From JAIPJO01 sp035269015 (GTDB taxonomy: Bacteria; Patescibacteriota; Patescibacteriia; Patescibacteriales; UBA12465): a stretch of 30,582 nt of DNA. The stretch covers positions 1 through 30,582 of the forward strand of contig DATFJU010000014.1 of NCBI GenBank assembly GCA_035269015.1, given 5' to 3'. Both the position numbers and the translations under genes were made by a program. Each line of letters starts with the position of its first letter. Position 1 is the stretch's first letter. This document shows positions 1-8,469 of the stretch, one piece after another. Under the pieces are notes generated by a model, which saw only the letters and a list, made by a program, of their open reading frames with translations, ran no database searches and was not told the DNA's origin.

Positions 1-514
1 GATAATTTAAATTATGAATAGTATAAAGAGTTTTAGCATTTTTTGAATATATATAATCTGAAAGTTTAACTAAGTTATTAAGTAAAGCAGTGTGAAAATC
101 ATGAGTATGAATAATATCAGGTTTAAACTCTAACTCTGATAAAGCATATGTTACAGCTAAGCAAAAAAATGAAAATCTTTCCGCGTTGTTTCCCCAATAA
201 ACTTCTTTTTTGCTAAAATACTTTTTATTGTCAATAAAATAAACTGGAATATCAGTATTTGGTAAATGTCCTAAATAAATATCAATTGTTTGTATAATAG
301 TAGCTGATGGAACTTTAATATTTTTATAAATTCTTTCTAACTTATATTTTTTATCATCAATATTACCGTATTTAGGCATCACAAGTCTTATATCCACTCC
401 TAATTTTTTCATTGCAGGTGGTAAAGACCCCACAACATCAGCTAAACCCCCAACCTTAACAAAGGGGCTTATCTCTGCTGAAGTCATTAAAACTTTTATT
501 TCTTTTTTTTTCAT
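1..514 (-). CDS. glgA: Glycogen/starch synthase, GT5 (N-terminal part; runs off the window)
   Basis: This is the 5' portion (about 171 codons) of a second glycogen synthase, cut by the left edge. It starts at an ATG at 514 and is open to base 2. The N-terminus reads like GT5 synthases, with the K-V-G-G-L sugar-nucleotide motif at residues 20-24 followed by A-D-V-V-G-S-L-P. A further GT5-like stretch (I-I-H-T-H-D-F-H, then Y-T-I-H-N-L) lies near residues 145-170. The family transfers glucose from ADP- or UDP-glucose to the non-reducing end of an alpha-1,4-glucan. It follows the GT4 gene by 4 nt, so it is probably the next cistron of the same operon. It is a diverged paralogue of the complete glgA at 4629-6083, not a copy. 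The C-terminal catalytic half is not visible, so activity cannot be judged. Confidence 0.85.
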   Translation of the reverse strand, partial: MKKKEIKVLMTSAEISPFVKVGGLADVVGSLPPAMKKLGVDIRLVMPKYGNIDDKKYKLERIYKNIKVPSATIIQTIDIYLGHLPNTDIPVYFIDNKKYFSKKEVYWGNNAERFSFFCLAVTYALSELEFKPDIIHTHDFHTALLNNLVKLSDYIYSKNAKTLYTIHNLNY

Positions 515-518
515 ATTT

Positions 519-1538
519 TTATTTATCTATAATTTTTTTATATAATCGCTCATAATCTTCTACCATCTTTTCTAAGGAAAAATTATCTTCTACCCATTGT
601 CTACAATCTTTTCTTTTTATTTTATCAATCTTTTTTACTGCTTCTACCATCTCAGCATAGTTTTTAACTATATGTCCAGTTTTCCCTTGATTGATAACTT
701 CAAGAGGCGATCCATTATCATATGACACCACCGGTGTCCCTAAGGCCTGAGCTTCAATTAAACTCATACCAAAAGCCTCAAAAATATTTTCTATTGGATG
801 AAGTAGGCACTTAGCATTTCTTAGTAATTCTATTTTTTTAGCAAAACCTATCTCACCTTTATATATTATTTGTTCATTATCAATATGTGGCCAAAAATGT
901 TTATCTAAGTAGTCTTTATCACTATCACTAGTTTTCCCTGCAATAATTAATTTCTTGTTTAAATCTTTGGCTAGCTTAATAGCTAAATGAGGACCTTTTT
1001 GCGAAGACACTCTAGCCAAAAAAATTAGATAATCTTGGCCCTCTTCTTGCCAAGGAAAATCATCTAAATTGAGTCCATTATATATTATACCTTGAAAATT
1101 AAGAAAATTAAATTTCTTAGCTATGGCCTTAGAAATACCAACAAAATTTTCTTGACTATATTTTTTTAAAATATCTATTTCTTGCTCAAAAAATTCTCCA
1201 TATCTAATTGAATGTAAAACTGGTGTTTGCCCAATACCTGAAAAGAAAAGACTTTTATGCTCCACAGCTGAATGTATAATGTCAAAATCTTTTTCTCTTT
1301 TAAAAGCACCAGCGATATTATCAAATTCTTGTATTTCACTGTAATCATTAGTAAAAGACTTTTCTCTTACTGACACTAATTCTTTTGCTTTAGTTTCTGA
1401 GTCGCCAGTAGCAAACAAAGTTACTTCGTGACCCTTATCACTTAAACCATTAACTAAATTACCAATAGCTACTCCAGTTCCTCCAGTAGAATTAGGTGAT
1501 GTCGGCTCCCATAATTTTGAAATTATAGCTATTTTCAT
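519..1538 (-). CDS. GT4-family glycosyltransferase
   Basis: A 339-residue GT-B fold glycosyltransferase of the GT4 (GlgA/MshA-like, retaining) type. The N-terminal acceptor domain has the glycine-rich G-G-T-G at residues 19-22. The C-terminal nucleotide-sugar domain carries the E-x7-E signature (E-A-F-G-M-S-L-I-E, residues 254-262), then a G-T-P-V-V strand and a P-L-E-V-I segment. No signal peptide or membrane helix is seen, so it is probably cytoplasmic. It sits 2 nt after the PHP gene and 4 nt before the truncated glgA, inside a glucan-related operon. That favours a role in alpha-glucan or trehalose-type synthesis, but GT4 enzymes also make glycolipids and surface glycans. The substrate cannot be read from sequence. 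Confidence 0.85.
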   Translation of the reverse strand: MKIAIISKLWEPTSPNSTGGTGVAIGNLVNGLSDKGHEVTLFATGDSETKAKELVSVREKSFTNDYSEIQEFDNIAGAFKREKDFDIIHSAVEHKSLFFSGIGQTPVLHSIRYGEFFEQEIDILKKYSQENFVGISKAIAKKFNFLNFQGIIYNGLNLDDFPWQEEGQDYLIFLARVSSQKGPHLAIKLAKDLNKKLIIAGKTSDSDKDYLDKHFWPHIDNEQIIYKGEIGFAKKIELLRNAKCLLHPIENIFEAFGMSLIEAQALGTPVVSYDNGSPLEVINQGKTGHIVKNYAEMVEAVKKIDKIKRKDCRQWVEDNFSLEKMVEDYERLYKKIIDK

Positions 1539-1540
1539 GT

Positions 1541-2398
1541 TTATTTAATAATTTTATATATCTCTCTTAAATAATCAGATTCAATATTGAACCATTGCCA
1601 GGCACATTGCAAACTAAAGTGCTGTCCAGCAAGTAAATGAAAATCTGAACCACCTGTCTCAATCCAATCATATTTATGCGCTAAATACTGACAATAGACT
1701 ATTGCTCCAATAGTATGATGGGGTGATAAAACTTCAATACCATCAATTCCTAATTTATTTAATTTCTCAGGCAGGTTACCGCGATACTTATTATACTTTC
1801 CTGGATGACAAAAAATAATCTGTCCACCTATTTTTTCTCTTAATTTAAAAACTCTCTCAATATTAACATGAGTTTCTCTTAATCGCGCATGACTATGGTT
1901 GTAAAAATATTCTTTTAAAATATCTTCCTCTAAAGGATTATTATTTCCTAATTCTTTGTGCACCTTAGCTTTATTTTGAGAATAAAATTCACCAGCCACT
2001 TTATTAACTGCAATATAATGAGTAAACTTATCTAAAATCTTTTCTGTTTGTACTTTATAACCTTGCTTCTTTAATTTATTTAAAGCTTTTCTAACAATAC
2101 CCTTTCTTCTAATTTGAGTTTTTCTGAGTAAATCATGAAGTTCAGGATCTTTATCATCAAAGTTATACCATAAAATATTAAAATGCCTATGTTCCAAATA
2201 CACATACAACTCCATACCAGTAATAGTTTTAATATTAGCTTTTTTGGCTGCCCTTTTAAACTCATCTTGTCCTTTAACAGTATTATGATCAGTTAAAGCA
2301 GCTACATTAATTTTATTTTTAACCAAAAAATCAACTAATTCTGTCGGACTAAAAAAACCATCTGAATAAGTAGAGTGAAGTTGCAGGTCAATTTTCAT
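1541..2398 (-). CDS. PHP-domain phosphoesterase
   Basis: A 285-residue PHP (polymerase and histidinol phosphatase) metal-dependent hydrolase. Visible motifs in order are D-L-Q-L-H-S-T-Y-S-D-G (residues 4-14), L-T-D-H-N-T (35-40), G-M-E (61-63), a histidine near 72, F-C-H-P-G (196-200) and G-S-D-F-H (250-254). The first histidine of the usual H-x-H pair is replaced by Gln6; the other metal-ligand positions appear intact. Stand-alone PHP proteins include nucleoside 3',5'-bisphosphate phosphatases and RNA 5'-exonucleases (TrpH/RNase AM group), histidinol phosphatase and sugar phosphatases. It lies 6 nt after the APH kinase gene and 2 nt before GT4. Context hints at a phosphorylated sugar or nucleotide substrate, which is inference only. 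Confidence 0.8.
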   Translation of the reverse strand: MKIDLQLHSTYSDGFFSPTELVDFLVKNKINVAALTDHNTVKGQDEFKRAAKKANIKTITGMELYVYLEHRHFNILWYNFDDKDPELHDLLRKTQIRRKGIVRKALNKLKKQGYKVQTEKILDKFTHYIAVNKVAGEFYSQNKAKVHKELGNNNPLEEDILKEYFYNHSHARLRETHVNIERVFKLREKIGGQIIFCHPGKYNKYRGNLPEKLNKLGIDGIEVLSPHHTIGAIVYCQYLAHKYDWIETGGSDFHLLAGQHFSLQCAWQWFNIESDYLREIYKIIK

Positions 2399-2404
2399 AA
2401 TACT

Positions 2405-3454
2405 TTATTTAAACACTTTTATTAACTCGGAATATGACGAACTTAAACTTTCCAGTAAATCCTTGGCTCTTTGTGGGTGATAATAAGTACCCATCAACAA
2501 AAAAGTGGCAGTGCGCATTGCTGTCCAATGATAATAATTGGAAATACGCCTTTTTAAATTGTCATCTAGCTTTATTTTAGCACTATCAAAGTAATTATCC
2601 AAAAATATATGTTGCAGTTTTAAAGAGTAATCTTTATCATTAATCTTTCTATCAGCCATATATGATACTTGCTGTAAAAAGGTACCTATATCTCTAGCAA
2701 AATCACCTAGACATAAATCGGTAAAATCAATAACAGCAATCTTTTTGGCCCCCATTTTAATAATATTCTCAGGATGAGCATCACCATGTACTAAATAGTG
2801 CTTATTACTTTTTTGCAAGAATTCATCTTCATATTTAATAAAGTGATCATAAGCTTTTTGATATAAATCAAAATATTCAGGCTCTTCATTCTTAATTGTC
2901 TCTAGTACATGCTCTTTTCCAGGTAAAACTGTTAATATACGACTATTTTCAGGATTGAAATTCTTAGCATCACTTGTATCTAAATTATGTAATTTAACAA
3001 ACCATTTAGCAGTTTTAATAGTTACCTCTTCTATACTTTTAAAGTCATGTTCTTTAATATAATGATACAGATTATTACCCTTAACTCCACGATAAAAAAC
3101 AGCGTTAAAATTCTGACTAAAATACAAAGGTTTAGGAATAGTTCTATACCCCTGACCAAAACCCTTTTCCCATAAATAATGTAAAGACTCATATACATTA
3201 TATCTTTTTTCATGAGAATGAGCTGAACAAAAGATAGGTAATTTCTTTACCTTCTTACTATCGCCAACAATCTCTAAAAAACTAACCTCATACTCACTAA
3301 CAATATGGTAAGCCTCATCCTCCCATATTAATTTTTTGTGAGGTATTATTTTTATCTTTCTTATATCTGAAAACTGGGGGTATAATGGTAATATGTTTTC
3401 TTTAAAATAATCCTTTATATACTCAGGATTAAATAGTTGATAAGCTTTATGCAT
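2405..3454 (-). CDS. APH/choline-kinase-like phosphotransferase, substrate unknown
   Basis: A 349-residue kinase-fold protein of the aminoglycoside/choline phosphotransferase superfamily. The catalytic loop H-G-D-A-H-P-E-N has its Asp near residue 225 and Asn near 230. The metal-binding I-D-F-T-D is about 13 residues later (Asp near 243), followed by the G-D-F-A-R-D-I-G segment common in APH proteins. I choose the ATG at 3454, which lies 2 nt after the GH57 stop. The reading frame extends to a TTG at 3481, but that would overlap GH57. It is embedded between GH57 and PHP genes in an operon with glycogen synthases. Maltokinase has the same superfamily fold, so sugar phosphorylation is a reasonable guess. 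Antibiotic resistance is unlikely from context. Confidence 0.8.
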   Translation of the reverse strand: MHKAYQLFNPEYIKDYFKENILPLYPQFSDIRKIKIIPHKKLIWEDEAYHIVSEYEVSFLEIVGDSKKVKKLPIFCSAHSHEKRYNVYESLHYLWEKGFGQGYRTIPKPLYFSQNFNAVFYRGVKGNNLYHYIKEHDFKSIEEVTIKTAKWFVKLHNLDTSDAKNFNPENSRILTVLPGKEHVLETIKNEEPEYFDLYQKAYDHFIKYEDEFLQKSNKHYLVHGDAHPENIIKMGAKKIAVIDFTDLCLGDFARDIGTFLQQVSYMADRKINDKDYSLKLQHIFLDNYFDSAKIKLDDNLKRRISNYYHWTAMRTATFLLMGTYYHPQRAKDLLESLSSSYSELIKVFK

Positions 3455-3456
3455 AA

Positions 3457-4617
3457 TTACTTTTTCCAATAATATTGCCAATGTCTTTTCCAGATCATTG
3501 CCTTAATTTTTAAATATATTTTTTCTGCTTTTAATTTATCTGCTCTTAATTTTTCATTATCTAAAGATCTAATAGATCTAATAAGTTCCTCTAAACCTCT
3601 TTCAATCTCGTCAGGGTTCCAAGCATATGGTCCAAAGTTGTGCTTAAAATCTTTAGCTGACGCCCACCAAAAAGTACAACTAGCTAAACCTCTCACCAAA
3701 TGCCAACGTCCCCAATTATAATTTTCATCTTTATTATTTTCTTTTAAGGTTACCATTGCTAAGTTTGCCAACTTCCACAATTCTTTGTGAATAGGGTTAT
3801 TTCTACCATTCCAAAGTATATAAGGCTGATTAGACTCTAGCTCTTTAGGCATAGACTCCCAACTACAAGCTAAAGGTTTAATCTCTAGAACTTCTCTACT
3901 TTTAATATACTCACTTATTGTCTTTGTTTTAAGTTCAGGTATTTTTAATGATTTCTCTAATTCACCGCTAGGGTCTTGATGTCTTAGACCATAAAGCTCT
4001 CCGTCGGTAGCTGTAATTATTAATACTTCTTTTTGCTTCTTTTTTAAACTAAAAATTAAATCTGGTACATAAGTGTTAGATTGTCTGCGAGATCTAAAAA
4101 CAACTTTTAACTTACTAACTTTATCAAAATAAACCTTTTCAAAATCAACCTTATCTAAATGACCTTGATAAGCAATCTCATCTAATATAATCCACTCATA
4201 ACCTAAATCTTTAATAACCTTAGCTGATTGTGGACTATAGGCCATTTCTGGAAAGAAAAAACCTTTAGGTTTTTCTTGTACATTTAAATACTTTTTTAAA
4301 GCATCTTCCTGCTCTAAGACTTGTTTTTTAATCTCATGTTCTGGTAATAATGGAATCACAGGATGATATGAGGCAGTAGAAACTATTTCTATTTGTTTTT
4401 TTTCATAAAGCTCTTTGAAACCATCAATAAGCCACATATAGCCTAAATCATCTAATTGATAAAGCAAACAAGCATTAATGTTAATAGTAAACTTAATATC
4501 AGGATTTTCCTGTAAAGCTCTTAAAATTCTACTATAACTATGTTCTACAGCTTCTTTAACATAATAATTATTAGTATTTGCTGGTTGATATAAATGAATA
4601 AAGTTAATCCATTTCAT
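3457..4617 (-). CDS. GH57-family alpha-glucan hydrolase or transferase
   Basis: A 386-residue glycoside hydrolase family 57 protein. Recognisable GH57 regions are H-L-Y-Q-P (residues 8-12, the H-Q-P motif), G-F-F-F-P-E-M-A with the probable nucleophile Glu124, and T-A-T-D-G-E-L-Y-G with the probable acid/base Asp205. A Trp-rich region typical of the helical domain follows (G-R-W-H-L-V-R-G and F-W-W-A-S). Family members are retaining alpha-amylases, 4-alpha-glucanotransferases, amylopullulanases or branching enzymes. At 386 residues it resembles the short amylase-type members more than the branching enzymes (over 500 residues). No signal peptide is seen, so it probably acts on intracellular glucan. 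It lies 11 nt after glgA and 2 nt before the kinase gene. Confidence 0.85.
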   Translation of the reverse strand: MKWINFIHLYQPANTNNYYVKEAVEHSYSRILRALQENPDIKFTININACLLYQLDDLGYMWLIDGFKELYEKKQIEIVSTASYHPVIPLLPEHEIKKQVLEQEDALKKYLNVQEKPKGFFFPEMAYSPQSAKVIKDLGYEWIILDEIAYQGHLDKVDFEKVYFDKVSKLKVVFRSRRQSNTYVPDLIFSLKKKQKEVLIITATDGELYGLRHQDPSGELEKSLKIPELKTKTISEYIKSREVLEIKPLACSWESMPKELESNQPYILWNGRNNPIHKELWKLANLAMVTLKENNKDENYNWGRWHLVRGLASCTFWWASAKDFKHNFGPYAWNPDEIERGLEELIRSIRSLDNEKLRADKLKAEKIYLKIKAMIWKRHWQYYWKK

Positions 4618-4628
4618 AATATTTCATT

Positions 4629-6083
4629 TTATTTTTTATTGATTCTTTTGTATAGCTCAATATACTTTTTAGCAGGTATCTCCCAGCTATTTGATTCTTT
4701 CATAATTCTTTTTATAAGCTTACCCCAAAGAAAACTATTCTTTTTAGCTTCCAAAGCTCTAACAATTGCTCCATAAAAAGCAAAAGGGTTTTCTGCTTTA
4801 AAAGTAAAGCCAATGCCCTTTTTAGTGCTGGGATCAAAATTGTTCACTGTATCATATAGACCACCCACCTCCCTTACAATAGGAACACAACCATAGCGCA
4901 TAGCAATTAATTGGTTAATACCACAAGGCTCATGATTAGAGGGGAGTAAAAAGAAATCAGAACCAGCATATAATAAAGTTTCTTCATTAGGATTAAAAGG
5001 TGACCACACTAATTTTCCAGGGTTCTCTTTAACTAACTTTTTAATTGGTTTAAGATAATTTTTATCACCATCACCCATAAATATTACTTGCACATCTAAA
5101 TTTAATAACTGAATAATAGTTTTTAAAATTAAATCAAAGCCTTTTTGAAAAGTAACTCTAGAAGTTGTGCAAAATACAGGAATTTTAGAATTAATAGGAA
5201 GATTATATTTATTTTGTATATATTCTTTGTTTAAATATTTATTTTCTAGACTACTGTATGTATAATTTTTAAATATATTAATATCATTTTCAGGGTTATA
5301 GGTATTATAATCAATACCATTTATTATCCCAAAAAGTTTTTTACTTCTATTTTTTAAAATCCTATGTAAATCTTGACCAAAACTTTTAGTCATAATCTCA
5401 TCTCTGTATTTTTCACTAACTGTATTAATAACATCAGCTGAAAGTATGGCTCTTTTAGCAAAATTAATATACTCTACATCAGGATTACTAATATGAGGTA
5501 ATCTACTATGCCCATAATCTTTTTTCTCTGCTGGTACCTCCCACCAATTCTGACCAAATTGAAACACCAAATTATGAATAGTAAAAACAGTCTTTGCTTT
5601 TTTTAAAGTTTTTGAATAACGAAAATCTGTTTTTAAATAATATGGGATCAAACCCGTTTGCCAATCATGACAATGAACTATATCTGCTGAAAATTTTAAC
5701 AATGATATTAACTTTAAAGAAGCTACGTTAAAAATTAAAAATCTAGCATTTTCATGTTTAGAGCCATAAAGACTTTTCCTTTGTGAAAAATATTTAGCGC
5801 TTTCTACAAAATAAATAGGTAAGCCATCCATAGCATAACCTTGCCAATAATTAACTCTAACTGCTTCTTTAGAATTAAGAGCTACCTTAACATCAGAAAA
5901 TAACAATTTTAAATTATGCTTCTTCTTATCTAAAACTTTTCCATACAAAGGTGTGATTGTTCTAACTTCATGCCCTAATCTACGTTGAGCTTTAGGCAAT
6001 GATCTAGTAACATCACCTAATCCTCCTGTTTTAGTAAAAGGAGCAACCTCTGAAGCAATATGTACAATTTTTAATTTCTTCAT
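4629..6083 (-). CDS. glgA: Glycogen/starch synthase, GT5
   Basis: A complete glycogen synthase of 484 residues, the usual length for bacterial GlgA (about 470-490). The N-terminal domain has K-T-G-G-L (residues 18-22), which binds the sugar nucleotide. V-H-C-H-D-W-Q-T-G and T-I-H-N-L follow, then N-G-I-D-Y-N-T-Y-N-P. The C-terminal domain has N-H-E-P-C-G-I-N-Q (Glu near 385) and V-G-G-L-Y-D-T-V. The enzyme is cytoplasmic and extends alpha-1,4-glucan from ADP-glucose. It starts 1 nt after the ruvC stop and is followed by GH57. No ADP-glucose pyrophosphorylase, branching enzyme or phosphorylase is encoded in the window. A second, partial paralogue lies at 1-514. Confidence 0.93.
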   Translation of the reverse strand: MKKLKIVHIASEVAPFTKTGGLGDVTRSLPKAQRRLGHEVRTITPLYGKVLDKKKHNLKLLFSDVKVALNSKEAVRVNYWQGYAMDGLPIYFVESAKYFSQRKSLYGSKHENARFLIFNVASLKLISLLKFSADIVHCHDWQTGLIPYYLKTDFRYSKTLKKAKTVFTIHNLVFQFGQNWWEVPAEKKDYGHSRLPHISNPDVEYINFAKRAILSADVINTVSEKYRDEIMTKSFGQDLHRILKNRSKKLFGIINGIDYNTYNPENDINIFKNYTYSSLENKYLNKEYIQNKYNLPINSKIPVFCTTSRVTFQKGFDLILKTIIQLLNLDVQVIFMGDGDKNYLKPIKKLVKENPGKLVWSPFNPNEETLLYAGSDFFLLPSNHEPCGINQLIAMRYGCVPIVREVGGLYDTVNNFDPSTKKGIGFTFKAENPFAFYGAIVRALEAKKNSFLWGKLIKRIMKESNSWEIPAKKYIELYKRINKK

Positions 6084-6084
6084 A

Positions 6085-6570
6085 TTAATTAAATTTTAAC
6101 GATGACGATGCACAAATTGCCACAGCCAAAGCATCAGCAGCATCATCTGGCTTAGGTATTTCTTTTAAATTAAGTAATAATTTAACCATTTTTTGAACTT
6201 GTCCTTTTTGCGCTTGGCCAAAAGCAGATACTGCTTGTTTAACCTGTCCAGGAGTATAATGAACAATGTCTACTTTAGCAAGCATAGCAGACAATAATAT
6301 TACTCCTCTAGCTTGAGCAACAATTAAGGCAGTAGATGTGTTTTTATTAAAAAATAATTCTTCTACTCCAACTAAGTCAGGTTCATATTTAGCTATTATT
6401 TGATTAAGTTCTTGATAGAGTAACAATAATCTAGTTTCTAGTTTTTGTTTGGGTTTAGTGACAATAGAACCATAATCTACACACTCCATCTTATTATTAT
6501 TATGTACCCGTATTATTCCATAACCAGTATCAGCAATACCAGGATCAATGCCTAATATATGTTTATACAT
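6085..6570 (-). CDS. ruvC: Crossover junction endodeoxyribonuclease RuvC
   Basis: A 161-residue Holliday-junction resolvase of normal RuvC length. The RNase H-like acidic residues are present: Asp9 in G-I-D-P-G, Glu70 in G-V-E-E-L-F-F, and the C-terminal P-D-D-A-A-D cluster (Asp142/143 and Asp146). The A-R-G and T-P-x-x-V-K-Q-A-V segments match the family. RuvC cuts junctions together with the RuvAB branch-migration motor. Here it follows yebC by 1 nt, the classic yebC-ruvC pairing, but the next gene is glgA rather than ruvA/ruvB, which must be elsewhere if present. Confidence 0.95.
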   Translation of the reverse strand: MYKHILGIDPGIADTGYGIIRVHNNNKMECVDYGSIVTKPKQKLETRLLLLYQELNQIIAKYEPDLVGVEELFFNKNTSTALIVAQARGVILLSAMLAKVDIVHYTPGQVKQAVSAFGQAQKGQVQKMVKLLLNLKEIPKPDDAADALAVAICASSSLKFN

Positions 6571-6571
6571 A

Positions 6572-7297
6572 TTATAATTTTAAATTTGTATAATAATCAG
6601 ATACATCTTCATCATCTTCTAAAGCATTAACAAAATTCTCTACCTTGTCTCTGTCTGTTTCTGGTATTGCTTGTTCATCTTTAGCTATATAATTTAAGTC
6701 AGCTGATTCAATATTGATATTTTTATTTTCTAAAACTTCTTTTACAGTTTGTAAATCACTTACCTGTGTATAGATAACATAATCCTCATCTTCAATTTTA
6801 ATATCTTCTGCTCCAGTATCAATTAACTCCAACTCTAATACTTCCTTATCTATATCCAAATCTTTTATTTGTGCTTTTTTAAAACTAATCACGCCACGTT
6901 TATCAAAATTCCACATCACTGAACTTAAAGCACCACCATATTTACTAAATATATGTCTAATTGATGAGGCGCTTCTGTTTTTATTATCTGTTAAACATTT
7001 AACAATAAACTGTGAATTAACTGGACCTATGCCTTCATAATACAATTCTTCAATTTGATCTCCTGCCAATTCTCCCGTACCTCGCTTTATAGCTCTTTCA
7101 ATATTATCTTTAGGCATGTTAGCCACCTTAGCCTTATCTATAGCCATGCGCAAAGTAAAATTAGAGTCAATATCTGACCCTTTTTCTTTAACTGCCATGG
7201 TAATAAGATTACTTATTTTAGTAAAGATAGCACCTTTTTTAGCATCATTTACAGCTTTAGCTCTTTTAATTGTAGACCACTTAGAATGTCCTGACAT
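6572..7297 (-). CDS. yebC: YebC/PmpR family protein (TACO1 family)
   Basis: A 241-residue member of the YebC/PmpR/TACO1 family, of normal length. The diagnostic N-terminus M-S-G-H-S-K-W-S-T-I-K and the following K-A-x-x-D-A-K-K-G-x-x-F-T-K are intact. So are the middle Y-E-G-I-G-P segment and the acidic C-terminal region. The family was first described as DNA-binding transcription regulators. Later work links members to ribosome-associated relief of translation stalls. It is the first gene of the minus-strand operon and has a well-placed promoter at 7350-7378 on its own strand. Confidence 0.95.
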   Translation of the reverse strand: MSGHSKWSTIKRAKAVNDAKKGAIFTKISNLITMAVKEKGSDIDSNFTLRMAIDKAKVANMPKDNIERAIKRGTGELAGDQIEELYYEGIGPVNSQFIVKCLTDNKNRSASSIRHIFSKYGGALSSVMWNFDKRGVISFKKAQIKDLDIDKEVLELELIDTGAEDIKIEDEDYVIYTQVSDLQTVKEVLENKNINIESADLNYIAKDEQAIPETDRDKVENFVNALEDDEDVSDYYTNLKL

Positions 7298-7349
7298 AAG
7301 CTCTTATATTAAAAATAAAAGACAACTTTAATTGCTTTTTGTATTTTTA

Positions 7350-7378
7350 ATTTTATCTTAAATTGAAATAAAAATCAA
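7350..7378 (-). promoter_or_regulatory. Sigma70-type promoter for the yebC operon
   Basis: On the minus strand there is a -35 TTGATT (7373-7378), a 17-nt spacer and a -10 TAAAAT (7350-7355). The predicted start lies about 45 nt upstream of yebC. It is interleaved with the divergent promoter of the SIS gene. Identified by eye only. Confidence 0.55.
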
Positions 7379-7391
7379 TCTCTAATATAAT
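7363..7391 (+). promoter_or_regulatory. Sigma70-type promoter for the SIS-domain gene
   Basis: TTGAAA (7363-7368), a 17-nt spacer and a perfect TATAAT (7386-7391). The predicted start is near 7398, giving a leader of about 48 nt. It overlaps the oppositely oriented yebC promoter, so the two may compete. Confidence 0.65.
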
Positions 7392-7445
7392 ATAAAAGAA
7401 AGATAGATAAATTTTAATAATTCAAGACTTAAATAAAATAATAAT

Positions 7446-8369
7446 ATGAAAATTACAAATCTTAACCAAGTCACTATCGACGCCTTAGAGTTTTTTAAAA
7501 AAAATCCTCCTCAAAAACTTAATCTAAAAAATAAAAAGTTTCCTTTTGTAGTAGGTTCAGGTAATGCCTATAATACCGCTAACATTCTTTTTGCCCAAAA
7601 TCCTGCCATTATTGCCAGTGAAAGCAACTTTAAAGAAATACTTCTTAATTACAAACCGCTAATTAAAAAAGGCTTGAGCAGAGAAGCTATAATCATTTCA
7701 GCCTCAGGAGAAAAAGACTCTATCTGGGAAACTAAACTAGCTAAAAAAATGGGTTTAAAAACTACCCTTATTACTTGTAGTAAAAATTCTTCAGCTGGAA
7801 AAATAGCAGATAAAGTAGAAATCTTTAAAAAATTACCTGAACCATATACCTATAATGTTTCTACTTATATGGCTATGATTTTAGCTAGTACAGGAGAAAA
7901 GGCTAAATACATTTTAAAACAAATAAAAAACTTGAAGCTACCAAAGAACTTCAAAAACTATCAGGCCTATAGCTTCATCCTACCTGATAAATATCAAAGT
8001 ATTGCCCCCATGTTAGAGATAAAACAGAGAGAACTTTTTGGACCTAAATTAAACATAAAGGCTTTTAGCCAAGGAGAAGCCCGTCACGCTAAATATGTTA
8101 TCCCCTGGAAAAAAGAATTAGTAATTAGTATTGGTGAGAAAAATAAATATTTTGGTGATAAAGATAGTCGCTGGGACATAAATCTTCCTAAAAATCATGG
8201 CTATGCTTATATATTATCTTTAACTTATTATTTAATGGGTAAAATCCAAGAAACTAAACCTGATTATTTCAAGAAAAATATTAAAAACTATACTCAAGAT
8301 TATGGTCCAAAAGCCTATGGCAAAAACAAGCCTTTTGACGTGATTGTGCCAGGCAGTGAGGATAAATAA
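7446..8369 (+). CDS. SIS-domain protein, probable sugar-phosphate isomerase-like
   Basis: A 307-residue protein with two SIS (sugar isomerase) halves. The first half has V-V-G-S-G-N-A-Y-N-T-A near residue 35 and A-I-I-I-S-A-S-G-E-K-D near 80, the phosphosugar-binding Ser loop. The second has Q-G-E-A-R-H-A-K-Y-V-I, reminiscent of the Glu-x-x-His motif of GlmS-type and bifunctional PGI/PMI proteins. The family isomerises or binds phosphorylated aldoses, ketoses or amino sugars. A phosphoglucose/phosphomannose isomerase role would feed the adjacent glycolytic gpmA and the glycogen genes, but the exact substrate is not readable. It is a single-gene unit with its own promoter and terminator. Confidence 0.7.
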   Translation: MKITNLNQVTIDALEFFKKNPPQKLNLKNKKFPFVVGSGNAYNTANILFAQNPAIIASESNFKEILLNYKPLIKKGLSREAIIISASGEKDSIWETKLAKKMGLKTTLITCSKNSSAGKIADKVEIFKKLPEPYTYNVSTYMAMILASTGEKAKYILKQIKNLKLPKNFKNYQAYSFILPDKYQSIAPMLEIKQRELFGPKLNIKAFSQGEARHAKYVIPWKKELVISIGEKNKYFGDKDSRWDINLPKNHGYAYILSLTYYLMGKIQETKPDYFKKNIKNYTQDYGPKAYGKNKPFDVIVPGSEDK

Positions 8370-8391
8370 TAATAGAAAAAAGATTTATAAT

Positions 8392-8424
8392 AAAACAGAA
8401 GTTAAAACTTCTGTTTTATATACC
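8392..8424. terminator. Bidirectional intrinsic terminator between convergent genes
   Basis: Perfect 10-bp stem AAAACAGAAG (8392-8401) / CTTCTGTTTT (8408-8417) with a TTAAAA loop. The A-rich and T-rich arms make it usable on both strands. It sits between the SIS gene (stop 8369) and gpmA (stop 8470), which converge here. Confidence 0.8.
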
Positions 8425-8469
8425 TATAATTTAAAATACTTAAAGCAAAAAAATTAAAAAATATTTTAA

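Noticed and set aside
2405..3454. Kinase as an aminoglycoside-resistance gene
   Set aside because: The fold motifs are shared by many sugar and choline kinases, and the operon is metabolic with no mobile elements nearby.
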